A DNA stretch of 64,000 nucleotides, taken from Vanessa cardui (lineage: Eukaryota; Arthropoda; Insecta; Lepidoptera; Nymphalidae). How positions within the stretch are numbered: the stretch's first letter is position 1; the number at the start of each line of letters is the position of its first letter. Positions 9,690-22,440 of this stretch are shown piece after piece. The position numbers and the translations under genes were made by a program. The notes under the pieces are model-generated. The model was not told the origin of the DNA. It worked only from the letters and a program-made list of their open reading frames with translations, and made no database searches. The stretch covers positions 16,492,001 through 16,556,000 of the forward strand of contig NC_061154.1 of the NCBI RefSeq assembly GCF_905220365.1. Reading direction: 5' to 3'.

Positions 9690-12600
9690 ATTGAAGGAAG
9701 CATTATTGCACTAAACCTGTTCACAATCATTGAAAACAATTATATTATAGATATCATTGTAATAAATGTATTTTTCTAACATAGAATGGAAATGAACAAA
9801 TAAATATTATATGAATGAGATAACAATAAATAAATATTAAAAAAAAATTATAGTAATTCCCATATACCATGCAAACTATTAATCTTTTTTTTCATAACAG
9901 TTAGCAACAGATAATTGTAATAAAGCATGAATTAGAATAATATCTTAGATAAATATTGTATTCAGTAATTAATTAACAATCAGCTGATGCATAATTTCTG
10001 ATTCTATGGTTATTAATTCCAAGTATTTGTTTAAAAATCTTTAAAATGCACTTATTGCATATATGACAAAATTATATGATCATATAAAACAACCTGTTTA
10101 ATATGAAATAAATTATAATGTTAAACTAATCTTTTAAAAAACAAACTTCCATTTAACCCATGCACTAGAAGTAATAAAAGTTAGTAAACTAGATTGTTTT
10201 GATTCAACGATTTGATTAAAAGTCTGTCTTGATTCAACGAAGTGAAGTCATATAGAAGATTGTTTTATAAAGTTGACATGTGAAGTAGATATGATGATGT
10301 AAAAATAGAGAAAATGATTATAATGCTAGAGTGCTTGATCAACAAGGAATGTTTGCGTATTGTACTAAGATGGTCCTATTGATATTTAAATTCAGAAAAC
10401 AAGAATATATTTTCTATACACAGTGTAGAGACCATGATCATTACAACCATAGTTAGATGTACATTTTATTTTATATAGTATTTGAAAACAACTGTTCCGA
10501 TTTTTAAAATTTCACTACATCAGTAAAATATCTTCTCAAACAATAAATACAGAATAATCTATATTCATTTTACAGGAAGTCATAATAAAGCATGTCACTA
10601 TTGATAATATTGATATTGGAGTCTTTTGATCAGAAGAAAATTAAAAGATGTCTTGGAATTCATTTTATTTTTTTACATATGCCCTATAAATCTCTGGGCA
10701 TTGTATTCCTCGGCTAAAATAATCCAATTCGAGCACAATATGGACAAGACATTCTAGCAAATTTTACGTGATACATATATTATATAAATTAGATTTGTGC
10801 ATATCTGATTCTGTCTCTCAGTTTGGTTCTTAAAAGTCTATCCATGCATTATGCAAAGCTGAATGCAACTTTTTACAATGTACCTTCCTCCTTACTCCTA
10901 ATATTCTTGCTTAAATCATTGTTCTTTGTTTTTTCTTACAATGACCACCAGTATTTTATTCAAACTCAAGATATTATTATGTGAAATTGGTCAGGGGAAG
11001 ATAATTTATCTTTAGTAAACATTTATCAAATAATGGAAACTGTTTCTTGCAGCTTGGCAGGTTATGTGTCTCTTTGACTTATAGCATCATATGTTTAATT
11101 TTTAGTTTTATGTGGCCTTACTTATTTTTATTTTCTTTTTGATTTGATCATCAAAATTTGGGATGCAAATCAATATTACAGCCATTTTATTTGAATGTGT
11201 AAACAAACTCTGTTTTTAATTATTTAACTCAATAGCGGTTAATTTTCCATGAAATTTCCAAAAAGTTTCATATTTCCCAATATTGAGGGATAAGCGCACA
11301 ATTTTTACACATATTTTTTTGGTCTTTCAGAATAAACAAGATATACATATTGAAAGGTTCATTGATTACTTTAGAATAGAGGATGAATTAAAGATGAATC
11401 TTTACAAGATTTGTTTGATTTCTTGGGGTGGTAAGAACAATGCACAAAACACCATTAACTTAAAATTTCTAAATTAATAAATCCCAATCAAAAGAAAACC
11501 CAGCAAACCTTATTACATTAAGAACTTTTTTATGAACAATCTTAATGAGAAAATTGGTGCTTGATTTTAGGAAGATATGTGTAGATGTGTAAGTTAAAAT
11601 GTAGATTTTGAATAGTTATGATTTGAATAAAAATCAATGAAATTGATTGCGCGAAAGAAAACATAGTGGAATTAATATCCATTTTCAGTTTTAATATTAC
11701 TAGTGCAAGAACATGGAATTAAATTGTAAAAACATTTGAGAATTTGAAAAGTAATCATATTATTATAAGTTGTTTCTGTTTTAATGCTAGTTTAGACTCT
11801 TTATTTGGAAGCCAAGCAAACAAAAAGTATTTGTTTGCAGCATTTTGGGACCTGCATTAGAATCAAAGCTTTTGTCCAACAAGAAAAAGGGCAAACATAT
11901 AGCACATTTATTGGACTATAACAAAGCTAGTTTTAAAATACCGGATAATTGAATAAATATTTGAATGTCATAAATGTAACCTTTCAAAACGTAAACAAGA
12001 CAGAATAAAAACTGACTTGGAATTTATACTTAAAAATAAAAAATAGTCATCTGAGATATTACAGCTATGGCATCTATATTTTTACAACAACCCATGACTT
12101 TTAATACTGTTTTTTAGGTGAAACATCTTTGAACGCAATAAGAGTAAAATTTCAAGGTCAAACTTGAGTGCAACCTATATAAAAACAACATTTAAGTTGA
12201 ATTTTTCTGACAAAGAAAGCATTCAATTTTCTGACATGTAACTGCATTAAATTTTTTATAAATTTTATAATATTTCATATTGGTTAAGAATTATGCTCGG
12301 GATGCATGTGGACGATCTTTGTTTAGATATTCAGCCTTACACTATACTAAATTTTTCATTTCACATTGCTGCATTACAAAAGTAATTTTTTAGCTCAACA
12401 ATTTTTACTTATTTAAATTTTATATTTGTTTGATTGTCATAACACAATATTACTAAGAGTTGTTAAAAGAAAACAGATGTAGCTGGTAACACCTATAAAT
12501 AAATCATGCAAGAAATTCAGTATAAATAAACGAAAACTGATTTCGAAAATACAAAAACGATGTACCAATAGGAAAAAACGAATTCACTTAGAATGCACTT

Positions 12601-14129
12601 TCGTTTTTCCAAGTCACTTAGAATGTGAAAACTGGTTACTCAAATTATAGTTCTTCACTCTATCTTTATGTTCAATTTTAATTATTTAGATATGATTCGT
12701 GAGAAGAAAGAGCGGCACTACCATTTCGCTGTAACTTGTAAGCACAACTGTTGCTTGACATCTGCACTGTGCATTGGTCCTGCACCTAATCAATAACTTA
12801 AAGATTCAAAGCTGCGTGGACACGCGTATTATGAACTACTGTTACATAATCACGATTTTTCTATTTACGATGCAGAAATATGCTGTAATAGCAATCGATA
12901 ATTTTATATTATATGGAAAAAAGAATAAATTATAGTTGCGATTTGACCTGCCGATTAATGGATGAAATATGTAACATGGTGATGATGAAGATACAACTTC
13001 CATCGAATTATTATATATTTACCGAAAAAAAAACCACATCCGTTCATTGTTGAGGAATATCAATATCCCGGCACTACTTATTCATTCATCATTTCTTTTG
13101 ATTATTGACAAGCATGTCACCTCACCTGCTCCTAGCGTTATTGAATAAAAATGAAGTCAACACACGCGATATGAATTCATATGAATTTTAACTAAAATGA
13201 ATTTTTAAAACGATAATGTAATTAGAACAAGTTATTGTTAACACGCCTTAAGCACAATATTACGATCTTTACTTTGGCTTCCATTAGACACAAGCCATGT
13301 TGATCACTGATTGGATGCATTTTGTTTTGTTGATGCAAATGCTCGGAAGCATTTATGAAGGTCGCTATATATAATATATATATATAAATAGCTGAACATT
13401 TCATTTAAAAATCAAATAAATAAAATATTAATACGTTTTTTTTCTAACATAGAATCATATTAAAAGATAAAAGTTTTCAAAATAGTTTCTGTAGTAGAAT
13501 TAGAAAGAGAGGCAACTTTTTATATAATAAGAGGCAATACCTTTAATCTATTATGTTTCATTAGTGATCCTTGCGATACTCATTTGAAATACATTAATAA
13601 TGAGTTTTATTATTAATAAATCAGAGCCTCGTTATTATTGTTTGTGATGAAGTTCAGAGGTTTTTTTTATAAACCAAAGCCACGTGTGAACCTTAAATGC
13701 CAAAATGCTGTGTTAAATATTAAGTCTAAATTACAAATAATATTATTTTGAATATAATAATATAAATTAAAAAAAAAAATAAAGTTAGCAAGTAATAAAA
13801 AAAAGTAAATTGAACGTGAAGAAATGTTTAAAATTATATTGGCCATATTAGTATGGCAATAATGGAGAAAGCTGTTGTTTTTTAAATAATTGAGATATTT
13901 ATTTACCTATATAAACGAAAGTAGTTTTCTACATACATATGTGATCAATTTTATTATGACGTGATAATTTCTTATTTGAATGTAAGTATATCTACTACAT
14001 ATACCTTGTTTTGAGTATTATTATATTGAGAAAGAGTAAAGTTAAACAATATTTTTTTAATGTTATTTATTATAAAAAGTAATAGTTTATATAGAGTTAC
14101 AATATAGTACTATTCCACTTACATACATT

Positions 14130-14215
14130 CATTTATAAATCACTGGTTGGAAAGTAGATTCTACCGAAAGAACCGAACCCGGAAGAAACTCAGTAGTTAT
14201 AGTGCATTTGTGTTA
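14130..14215 (-). mobile_element. LINE 3' end fragment (reversed)
   Basis: GGTTGGAAAGTAGATTCTACC and GGAAGAAACTCAGTA are the reverse complement of the 3' untranslated core of the LINE at 21,025-21,080. Confidence 0.65.
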
Positions 14216-15694
14216 AGCATGATTTGTTGTAAAGCTGAGAAACTGTGTGACTTTCTGTGTCAGCTTTTAAAACTATAAATACCTAGCTACACTCCTCTCC
14301 GGTAGAGCTGCGCAAAACGAGGCTAGGAAGTTCCCCTCTCTGGTAGATTTCTTAATACGTAAGGGAATATCCATATTTACACCCATCTTTGTATGATAGT
14401 ATTTCGAGTGTAATCAGCCATATACCAAATTACTATATTCAGGTTTTTTTTTAATATAAATAAATGATGGAGTAATTAAAGTAGTATGTTGCAAGTAAAT
14501 AAAAGAACTGCAAAATAAAAAAAAATCACAAGCGCTCTAACGTTTTATTTTTTCCATTAAAAAAATATGTATATATAAATTTAGTATGATATTGTAAAGG
14601 TTCTATCAATTCTTAATGTATCCAAATCAGTTCGAAATTGAAAAGTTATGGTGGCATGGAGACAATGACAACCGTAGGATTAATTTCTGTTTCTTCAAAC
14701 ATGACACCTACTATAATTTTTGGTAATTGTGTAATAGTGTGTCTCAGGACGCAGTCCCACCTTTAAGCAAAGCGAAGAGCATCACTGCTATACGCATACG
14801 TGCGTTCAAGTTTGCGTTCGCATCATAGACGAAATCCACACGACACGTTACCACTCAAGTCAATAGATGGCGCTGTGTGTCGCGATATCAGCGTAGCAGT
14901 ACAATATTCAAGTTTAGGCAATTTACTTTATGAAACTATATGTATTAAAGTAGATATTCAAGAAATTTAAAATTATTCTTGTAATAAAACTTGAGCCGTA
15001 ATTGTAAAGTTGTTACACTATGTTCATATCAATTTATGTGTTATTGATGGTAATGAAATGTTGGGCTTCATCCATCTATCATTCTAAATCTCTTATTAAG
15101 TACAGTAAGGACCTGTATGCAGGCAGTATTCGGGTATTTAACCTCTCCAAACATATTTTCACAAGGTATCCTTAGACCTTCTGGGCCACCTCATATTCTC
15201 AGACTTGTAAAGTCACAGAGAAGGCCCCGGAGGGGTTCATGTTGCCCGTGCCTTTAGTGTGTATTATCTTTATTGTGTGTAGATGCTACTATCGCGTACC
15301 TACATGTTCTTATTACCAGAGAGCATCACATGAGATTTAGGATTAAAATACATTTTCTATTAAGCATGGTAGTTACTCATATGCAATTTAAATATAATTC
15401 AGCTTTAAAAGTCGTATGATACAAAATTGACGGAAAAATTTATGCTCAGACTTTGACGACTAAACAATACAATTTTTGTAAATTAGTTGTTTTGTTGTTT
15501 TTTTTTTTATCAATTTGTTAATGTTTAATAATATATTCAATATATCAAAAAAAATTCCGGAAGGCGATCGTTTCTTAAACTTTGCACACAATCAATTTTT
15601 TTTATTTTGGTGACAGAAGAGCACCTGTTCTCAAATATAGGTAGGTATACGATTTTCCCCAAAACATCGATAAAATATATGAAATAATACAATC

Positions 15695-15790
15695 AATCAA
15701 AATATACTTTATTGAAGTAGGCTTTTTAAATGGTCATTTTGCAACTTTTTCTTATATAAAGTGAAGCTATCATAAAATTAACAGTACCAT
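15695..15790 (-). mobile_element. LINE 3' terminal fragment (reversed)
   Basis: TCAATCAAAATATACTTTAT, then TGAAGTAGGC and AGTGAAGCTA, the reverse complement of the terminal part of the LINE at 21,090-21,165. Confidence 0.55.
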
Positions 15791-16134
15791 CATAACAAAG
15801 GCTTTTTTTTAATGCAGCAGAAATAGCAATCGTCAGCTCGTATCGATGTAACGCATACATCTTTCCTGGAGAGTAAAATTGTTAAAATGAAACTGAAGTG
15901 AATTTCACCTGCATAACTTGTTACATTTTCGGAATTCGATGAAAAAAAAAACATAATATTTTCTTCCTTTGTACTATCATCACAAATAATTTAAACCAAA
16001 AACATTGATTGAGTTTTACTTATGTTAATTTTTATAGTTTAAAAGGCCAAAGTACGATCGTTATTATATTTTAACGTCATAACTGCGAACCCGAAGAGAG
16101 ACTTAAAAGACGATTTAGTACATTTCTCTCACAC

Positions 16135-16233
16135 TTTCCCCGGTGACGTCAAACGAGGTGTAGACATGGAGACGCCGGCGCCATCGATTCGATTCCCGCT
16201 CAATGTCATCTGGAGCGAGCCACGGGGCGCCAT
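16135..16233 (-). CDS. Candidate upstream exon of Alh (start codon plus 33 codons)
   Basis: On the minus strand an ATG at 16233 opens 33 codons in a GC-rich patch, with Ser/Thr/Pro-rich coding-like composition (MAPRGSLQMTLSGN, then VSMSTPRLTSPGK), ending exactly at a GTGTGAG donor in phase 0. It could splice to the AG at 9711-9712, whose downstream frame is open in phase 0 and runs into the Alh PHD exon. The resulting intron would be 6,424 bp. Alternatively the patch is a 5' leader or chance. The fit is suggestive only. Confidence 0.4.
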
Positions 16234-17312
16234 AAACAAATGAAAAATAGTCTTGACGAAACTGGGACAAATGTACAACGAGGTTATTACACAGTAACAA
16301 TTGGAAATGCACATTTGGATGAACTTTTTGTATTATATTCGACATATTTATAATTAATAACAAAAAACGGGTAAATAAGCTATCAAATCAATTTAAGATA
16401 CAGGTTACCCAAGTAGGCTCTATATGTAAAACTCTCACTGATTCTTCCTCTTCCGCCATCATAAGACATTAAATATTAATGTATAATTAAAGTTATTTCA
16501 TATTCGTTTAAATAAACCTTACGAAAGAGTTATTAAGCTCTTTTTGTTTTTGGTGAAAAAAATTACAGTATATTTACCACAAAGATAATTGCTACAAACT
16601 AATTAACTGTATTTCCGTCAATAAATTCACGATTTATATTTGCTTATTACGTATGGAAAATTGAAGGTTACGGTCCGCGGTATTCATTAAATAATTAAAT
16701 ATAGTGTCATCGCAAGAAGGAAATACTGGACATATTTACATGTACTTGTTATTTTATGGAATATTCCAAATATTTGCTTTTTATCATTGCACGCACAGTT
16801 AACCTGAAAAGCACGATGTACAAATTTAGTTTTTATTTTATATTCAAATAAGCAATTGAAAAACGCAATGAGACATTTACTGTTCTCCGCAACTGCTGGT
16901 AATGTGAGACTGATATTTGTTATTTTTAACTACATGACATATAATTGTTTGTGATTTGTAGATACTGCTATAAAAATCTCAAGGTGCGTTTATGTTAAAA
17001 TAATTTTGGACCAACAATCATAAAGCATAATCGATATAACTTGTAATAATACAGAGACCTATTTCATATTCAATAAATGATGTTATTTGTGGAAATAACT
17101 AAATAGTTTAGTTGGAATGAAAGCTATAGAGATAACCTGAATGTGTTGTAACCGAGTATACAAGTATCGTATTAGATGTTTGCCGATTTCGGCCACATTC
17201 GCTTGCAAAGCTAGCGTCCGTAAGTATTATAGAACTTCTATTCTAGTGTCAAATTAGCTTTTACCAAAAGAGGTCAATTAATTTCATAAAGATACACGAC
17301 ACTTCACATTAT
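16234..17312. other. No feature recognised
   Basis: AT-rich DNA without coding composition, tRNA-like boxes or recognisable repeats. Confidence 0.6.
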
Positions 17313-17672
17313 AAATTTTTATAAATAAAAAAAAACCGCCTTCAAAAATGAACTAAAAAGAAAAAAATAATCAGTTACATCCATATCCAATTTACGATTT
17401 TTTAATCACCTCTCAAAGTCGGTGCCAAGTGCCAATATATACACATAATACACACATACAAAAACTAAATCTATTTATTGTATAGATGACACCATTAGAC
17501 AAACCTTACTATCGATACAAATTAAATGATTTCAATGTAGGAATTTATTTACTTTGTTGGCACCGACTTCAAAAGGTGATTAAAAAATCGTAAATTGGAT
17601 ATGGATGTAACTGATTATTTTTTTCTTTTTAGTTCATTTTTGAAGGCGGTTTTTTTTTATTTATAAAAATTT
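17313..17672. repeat. Large inverted repeat: two 116-bp arms around a 128-bp spacer
   Basis: Arms 17313-17428 and 17557-17672 are reverse complements with about 3 mismatches (in the ATCACCTCTCAAAGTCGG part). Each arm carries an ACCGCCTTCAAAAATGAAC block and a GTCGGTGCCAA inner end. Similar blocks mark a common lepidopteran repeat also present at 18,000-18,373 and 44,572-44,800. The transcript would fold into a long hairpin. Most likely a fold-back (MITE-like) element or a recent inverted duplication of that repeat. Confidence 0.9.
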
Positions 17673-17999
17673 ATTTAAAGCTTTTCAGTGTTGTTTTGTT
17701 ATTTATAATTACAAATGGTAAACATTCTTATTTTTATATATAATAGTTGTTCATAAAGAATCCCATTATTTGGCTTTCGACTCTAAACATAACTCAACGC
17801 CGTTTCAATACGATGTGGACTGCAACTCAAATTAAGCGTTACCTAAGTTATAATAGCCTAATGTTAACTGCTCATCGCCAATTAGACAATACCATTTTTC
17901 CCGATGCAATGCCGTTAATCATTGAAGAATTCTCCTGGTAATCCACCATCAGCTAGACTTCATCATAGGCATGTTTACTAACATCAATTGCTTGACGAC

Positions 18000-18373
18000 T
18001 GTCTTAAAGAAATAGAACTAAACCCGTAAAATAGTTACTTACTAATAGGTTTTGATTACCAGTTGTGGTCTTCATCATCAGTTCCACTTCATCAAATGTC
18101 ACTTTTCGTGAGCATATGACCAAGGCACTTTGAATAAAACCGAAATCACTATAGGTGTGCCTATAAAATTTGAGGAGTTCCCTTGATTTCTCCAAGATCC
18201 CATCATCAGATCCTGATCTCCTGACAATGGGACCACCTGTAAAACATGCCCTTTCAAACAAAAAAAGAATTGTCAAAATCGGCCCAGCCATCTTCGAGTA
18301 ATTCGGTAACATACATAAAAAAAAAAGGCCCCGACGAATTGAGAACCTCCTCCTTTTTTGAAGTCGGTTAAAA
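18000..18373. repeat. Dispersed lepidopteran repeat ending in TTTTTTGAAGTCGGTT
   Basis: Ends with CCCCGACGAATTGAGAACC then CTCCTCCTTTTTTGAAGTCG, a sequence I recognise as widespread in moth and butterfly genomes. A diverged second copy lies at about 28,840-29,097 with the blocks CCTTTCAAACAAA and GAGTTGAGAATCTC in the same order. An open frame of about 100 codons across it is not gene-like. Class unknown, non-coding. Confidence 0.65.
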
Positions 18374-19680
18374 ATAGTGTAATCTAAAACAGTACATCTT
18401 ATGATTTTAAGTACTTAAGAATAGATTTGTATATTTATGACTATTGGAATATTCAAAGGTTGTGGGAGTTGCAAATTAAGCCCTCGACCATGGGTTGTAT
18501 AGCAATTAGTTATTGTTGTAAGTAATTTGCTTACAAGTCAAACATGTTTCGGTAGCTATAACAATCCTGAAATATTGTAAACTAGACAGAAATACTTTGG
18601 AAGTATTCAACAAACTGAGATAAAAAGTATATATGTTACCAACAAAACAATAACACTGACGAGAATGTCTGAAGGCGGCCTGCCTATCAGCGAGAGCGTA
18701 ACAAAGCGAGCCTCTAAAATAAAATAAAATGGTATTCGGTATAACAATGATCGTGGTAATTCATTCTATTTTTTAACCGCTTTTTATGTAACCAGATAAA
18801 ATGCAGCTATGTACGCTGACTAACTTAGAGAAATAAGCATTTACATAAAGCTGCTCTTAGAAAAAATAAATACATATTAATTATCTATATATTTTTCTCA
18901 TATATATATGTAATACCTTTAAAATGTAAACTAGTCCTCGTTATTATTAAATAGCAGTATTGATAAAAACACACATAGTCTACACGGGGCTTGAGATCTT
19001 TTGGCCGCAAGCTTTAGGCCATATTTGCTATGTGAAAAAATAATATATGACTTACATAATACTATTAATGAAATCAATTACTGAATCTGCCTTCAAATTA
19101 AAATTTGCTTGATTAAATGAAAATTTGAGCACCATGGAATATCCTAAAAATAGTCTTGAATTTCTGAGAAGCAAGACCGTATGAAACTTGAACTTGCGAA
19201 ACTTCGGAGGAGAAACTTTAGGGGCTGAAAACTAAGACTCTTGGCCATGACCGACATATGATTTAATTATAGATACTGTATGGGTATATAAAATAAATAT
19301 TTATGCCTATTATTAGTTGACCTATCCAATGTTTTTTAAAGACAGCCAAAACCTACTCCATATTAGCTTATAAAATCAGGGCGGAATATACCTAAAATAT
19401 AACAGGAGCGAAATTTTATGGTTTCAGTGGAGACTGTAATGAAGTAATTAGTTCCTACTTAGGTCGTACAATCCCGCTTATTTTGCCCTCGGATCTTTGA
19501 TGTACATGTCTGATTTTTATTTATACATTTAATTTGAAATTATTTCGATTGTAGACATTGTAACTACATACACAAAGGGCATAATGTTTTAAGGTTTGAT
19601 GGAGAATTGGCGATTTTAGGAATGGTCAATATTTGTTATGGCTCCAATGTCTGTCTACGCTTTGATGATCAAAGAACTGA
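18374..19680. other. No feature recognised
   Basis: AT-rich spacer up to the truncated LINE. Confidence 0.6.
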
Positions 19681-20934
19681 ACAGAATTTAAAGAAAATTG
19701 TTACGAAGTAAGCTGTAACCGTAAGGAAAGATTTAGGCTTGGTACAAATAGCATTTTTCATAGTGAGCAATTTGGTTTTACAAGAGGTCGATCAACAACT
19801 GATGCGGGAATTGCGCTTCTTAAGCATATTTACGATGCTTGTGAGAAATCACAGAATGCTATTGGAGTATTCTGTGATTTATCTAAAGCATTTGATTGTG
19901 TAGAACACGAGACGCTTCTTTATAAGCACAAATATTACGGCATTAAAGGTAGGGCTCTTGATCTCATTGCTTCAAACTTAAGTCAAAGAATCCAGCAAGT
20001 TTTCATTAATGGAATAAAGTCTACTGGATCTACGCTAAAAATGGGTGTTCCACAAGGTTCAATTTTGGGTCCCTTTCTATTTCTAGTATATATAAATGAC
20101 CTTCCTTTCTTTGTTAAAGGTATTTGTGATATAGTATTGTTTGCTGACGATACTTCACTGATTTTTAAGGTTGACAGGAAAAAAACTGACTATGACGATG
20201 TGAACGGTGCCTTATCACAGATACAAGATTGGTTTAAAGTAAATAATTTGGTTTTGAATACTCAAAAAACAAAATGTGTAGTTTTTACCCTACCCAATGT
20301 TAGAAAGCAAAATTATAATATATCTGTAAGCGGTGGCCCGCTTGATGTAGCCGATACTACGGTGTTCTTGGGAATAGAATTGGATTGCAGCCTTCAGTGG
20401 AGTCCCCATTTGTCGTCCCTAACAGGGAGACTCAGTTCCGCAGCATACGCGGTTAGAAAAGTTAGACAACTAACTGATATTGATACCGCTCGCTTAGTTT
20501 ATTTTGGTTATTTTCACAGTATTATATCATATGGCATATTACTTTGGAGTAACGCTGCAGACATTGAATCTGTCTTTATTCTACAAAAGAGAGCAATTCG
20601 GTTTATTTATAAGCTTGGAGCTAGAGACTCTCTTCGGGATGTTTTTAACAGAGTAGGAATACTCACTGTTGCGTCGCAATATATTTACAACAATATCATG
20701 TATATTCACAGTAACATTGATCACTTTGATAAAATCAGTGATAATCATTGTATATGCACTAGAAGTAAGGATAAGCTTATAACGCCAAGTTTCCGACTCC
20801 GCAAAGTCAATAAATCTTTCTTGGGGCAAGGTATCCATTTCTATAATAAAATTCCAGAGACATTTTTAACTTTGGTGAAAAAGGCGTATTATTCGATACA
20901 AGATTTTGTAGATGATAAAAAAGCGTGGAATTAA
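19681..20934 (+). CDS. LINE reverse transcriptase, C-terminal part of ORF2
   Basis: The frame is open for 418 codons with no frameshift. RT landmarks in order: FGFTRGRSTTDA (about 19,777), motif A GVFCDLSKAFD (about 19,864), MGVPQGSILGPFLFLVYIND (20,041), the catalytic FADD box (20,140-20,151), the FLGIELD and QWSPHL region, and a Cys-poor C-terminal connection domain ending KKAWN. The first in-frame ATG is 20,041, but homology plainly extends upstream, so this is a truncated ORF2 and the ATG is not a true start. The intact frame suggests fairly recent insertion. No N-terminal endonuclease, so it cannot move by itself. Confidence 0.88.
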   Translation, partial: TEFKENCYEVSCNRKERFRLGTNSIFHSEQFGFTRGRSTTDAGIALLKHIYDACEKSQNAIGVFCDLSKAFDCVEHETLLYKHKYYGIKGRALDLIASNLSQRIQQVFINGIKSTGSTLKMGVPQGSILGPFLFLVYINDLPFFVKGICDIVLFADDTSLIFKVDRKKTDYDDVNGALSQIQDWFKVNNLVLNTQKTKCVVFTLPNVRKQNYNISVSGGPLDVADTTVFLGIELDCSLQWSPHLSSLTGRLSSAAYAVRKVRQLTDIDTARLVYFGYFHSIISYGILLWSNAADIESVFILQKRAIRFIYKLGARDSLRDVFNRVGILTVASQYIYNNIMYIHSNIDHFDKISDNHCICTRSKDKLITPSFRLRKVNKSFLGQGIHFYNKIPETFLTLVKKAYYSIQDFVDDKKAWN

Positions 20935-21165
20935 TACCTGTTGACTTCCAGGAAGGATATATTAATTTAATAATTGTATTAACTAACATGGCTGTATTTT
21001 TTTAAATGTTGAAAAAGAGTAACTACTGAGTTTCTTGCCTGTTCTTCTCGGTAGAATCTACTTTCCGAACCGGTGGTAGCTTCACTTAATTGTTAAATGA
21101 CGATTCAAAAGTGCTTGTAAAATCCCACTTGAATAAAGTATACTTTGATTTTTGATTTTTTTTTT
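19681..21165 (+). mobile_element. 5'-truncated non-LTR retrotransposon (Jockey/CR1-like LINE)
   Basis: An uninterrupted reverse-transcriptase frame is followed by a 3' untranslated region and a TTTGATTTTTGATTTT tail ending near 21,165. There is no endonuclease domain or ORF1 upstream, so the copy was truncated at its 5' end, typical of target-primed reverse transcription. The exact 5' junction and target-site duplication are not clear; 19,681 is only where the frame opens, and family similarity is evident from about 19,741. Clade assignment is tentative. The same 3' end recurs reversed at 54,059-54,290. Confidence 0.85.
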
Positions 21166-22257
21166 TGCTACTTTTAATGCCTATCGCCAAATCACCAAAT
21201 CCCATAATGCAAGTGAATCTGCGGGCGACTACTAGTAAATATGTATGTCCCACACTAATCCCACTTTACTAACATGGCCTAGACAGCTTACTTGCATTTG
21301 AGTTTCAGATATACTTTGTCATTTTTAGTTTTATTCTGTTTTTTACGACATACACTTAACGATCCCCCGACGCGACGGTTACTAAATACATTTAACATTC
21401 ACGTTAATTTTTCACTCTCATTTGTTATGCGGATGACAGAAACAACACTGGACTTTCTTTAATTAATAAACTTTATGGATGGACACCCTGTTTGTAGGTG
21501 ATAAGGTGAAACGTGTTGGGTGAGATTTTTGATTTAAAACTAAAGTAATTGATTGATTGGTACCTACGGTTCTCTCTCAGCATGCGCTCTGATAATCTTT
21601 ACCTTAATGTGCTTCAAAAAATCGTAAATACAATACCAACTTTGAGGTTGAATCATGTATTTAAATTTTTAAACATATATTGTCACATTTGACAACCTAA
21701 CTATTCAATGTTTTTTGATATAATTTTTAAGAACTGAAAGAGTGATTTCTGAGAGATATTTCATTCAAATAGGTGAACGAAATATTATCCAAGAAAGTGT
21801 TTTACTACTTACACTACTAACACTGGCCAAACGGAAATACATCAAAACGATTTAAAAGAAAATTGTAGGTCTTATTTTATTCAATGCCGAGATAACAGGT
21901 CTTATTTTCTAATAAACGCACTAGCTTATATGTGAAGACGTGTTCTTCACTTTATTATTAATTCTTATTAAGATACATTATGTATTTGTTATCTTCGGTT
22001 TATATGAATATAAATTATATCAATTTCTTCCACGGCTTCACTCGAATGAATACTTACGAAGTTAAATTTCGTGCATAACAAATCTTTTCCAGCGAACCGG
22101 GTGATCGGCTCTAACGAAATGTTGACCTCATCACATAATAGTACGCAAATTTGGATCTATAAGCCGTGAAAAATTGTGATCGAATTTACGAAAAATAACG
22201 GCGTATGCTTTTTTTTATAGTTATAATATTTTTCATTTATGACATGGAAATAATTAG
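21166..22257. other. No gene seen
   Basis: AT-rich spacer. A short CTGCGGGCGACTACTAGTA stretch near 21,218 resembles the reversed start of the repeat found at 36,036 and 45,590. Confidence 0.5.
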
Positions 22258-22440
22258 TATTGTCGTGGTTCGGTTTGAGGGATGGTTGAGCCAATGTAAC
22301 AACAAGTGACATAACACTTTAGTTCCTGGGATTAGTGCTGCAATGGTTTTATAAGGAATAGTTTATATTTCTTACGTCCCTATGCCTATAGGCTATAGTG
22401 ACTTCTTACTATCAAATGGCCCTTTTGATTGTCTACATAC
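22258..22440 (-). repeat. Dispersed repeat R3 (reversed, diverged)
   Basis: The order GGTTTGAGGGATGGTTGAGCC, AACAAGTGACATAACA, TTAGTTCC, TCTTACGTCCCTATG and AATGGCCC mirrors the plus-strand copy at 29,742-30,030. Confidence 0.65.

Larger units (their letters stand above)
9711..16134. other. AT-rich stretch upstream of the Alh PHD exon, no gene seen
   Basis: Either 5' intron of Alh (if 16135-16233 is an exon) or upstream sequence. Very AT-rich, with many short runs of A or T. The only items I can name are two reversed LINE 3' end fragments at 14,130-14,215 and 15,695-15,790. Confidence 0.6.

Noticed and set aside
18004..18312. 102-codon open frame on the minus strand
   Set aside because: It lies inside a common dispersed repeat and has no domain or splice context.
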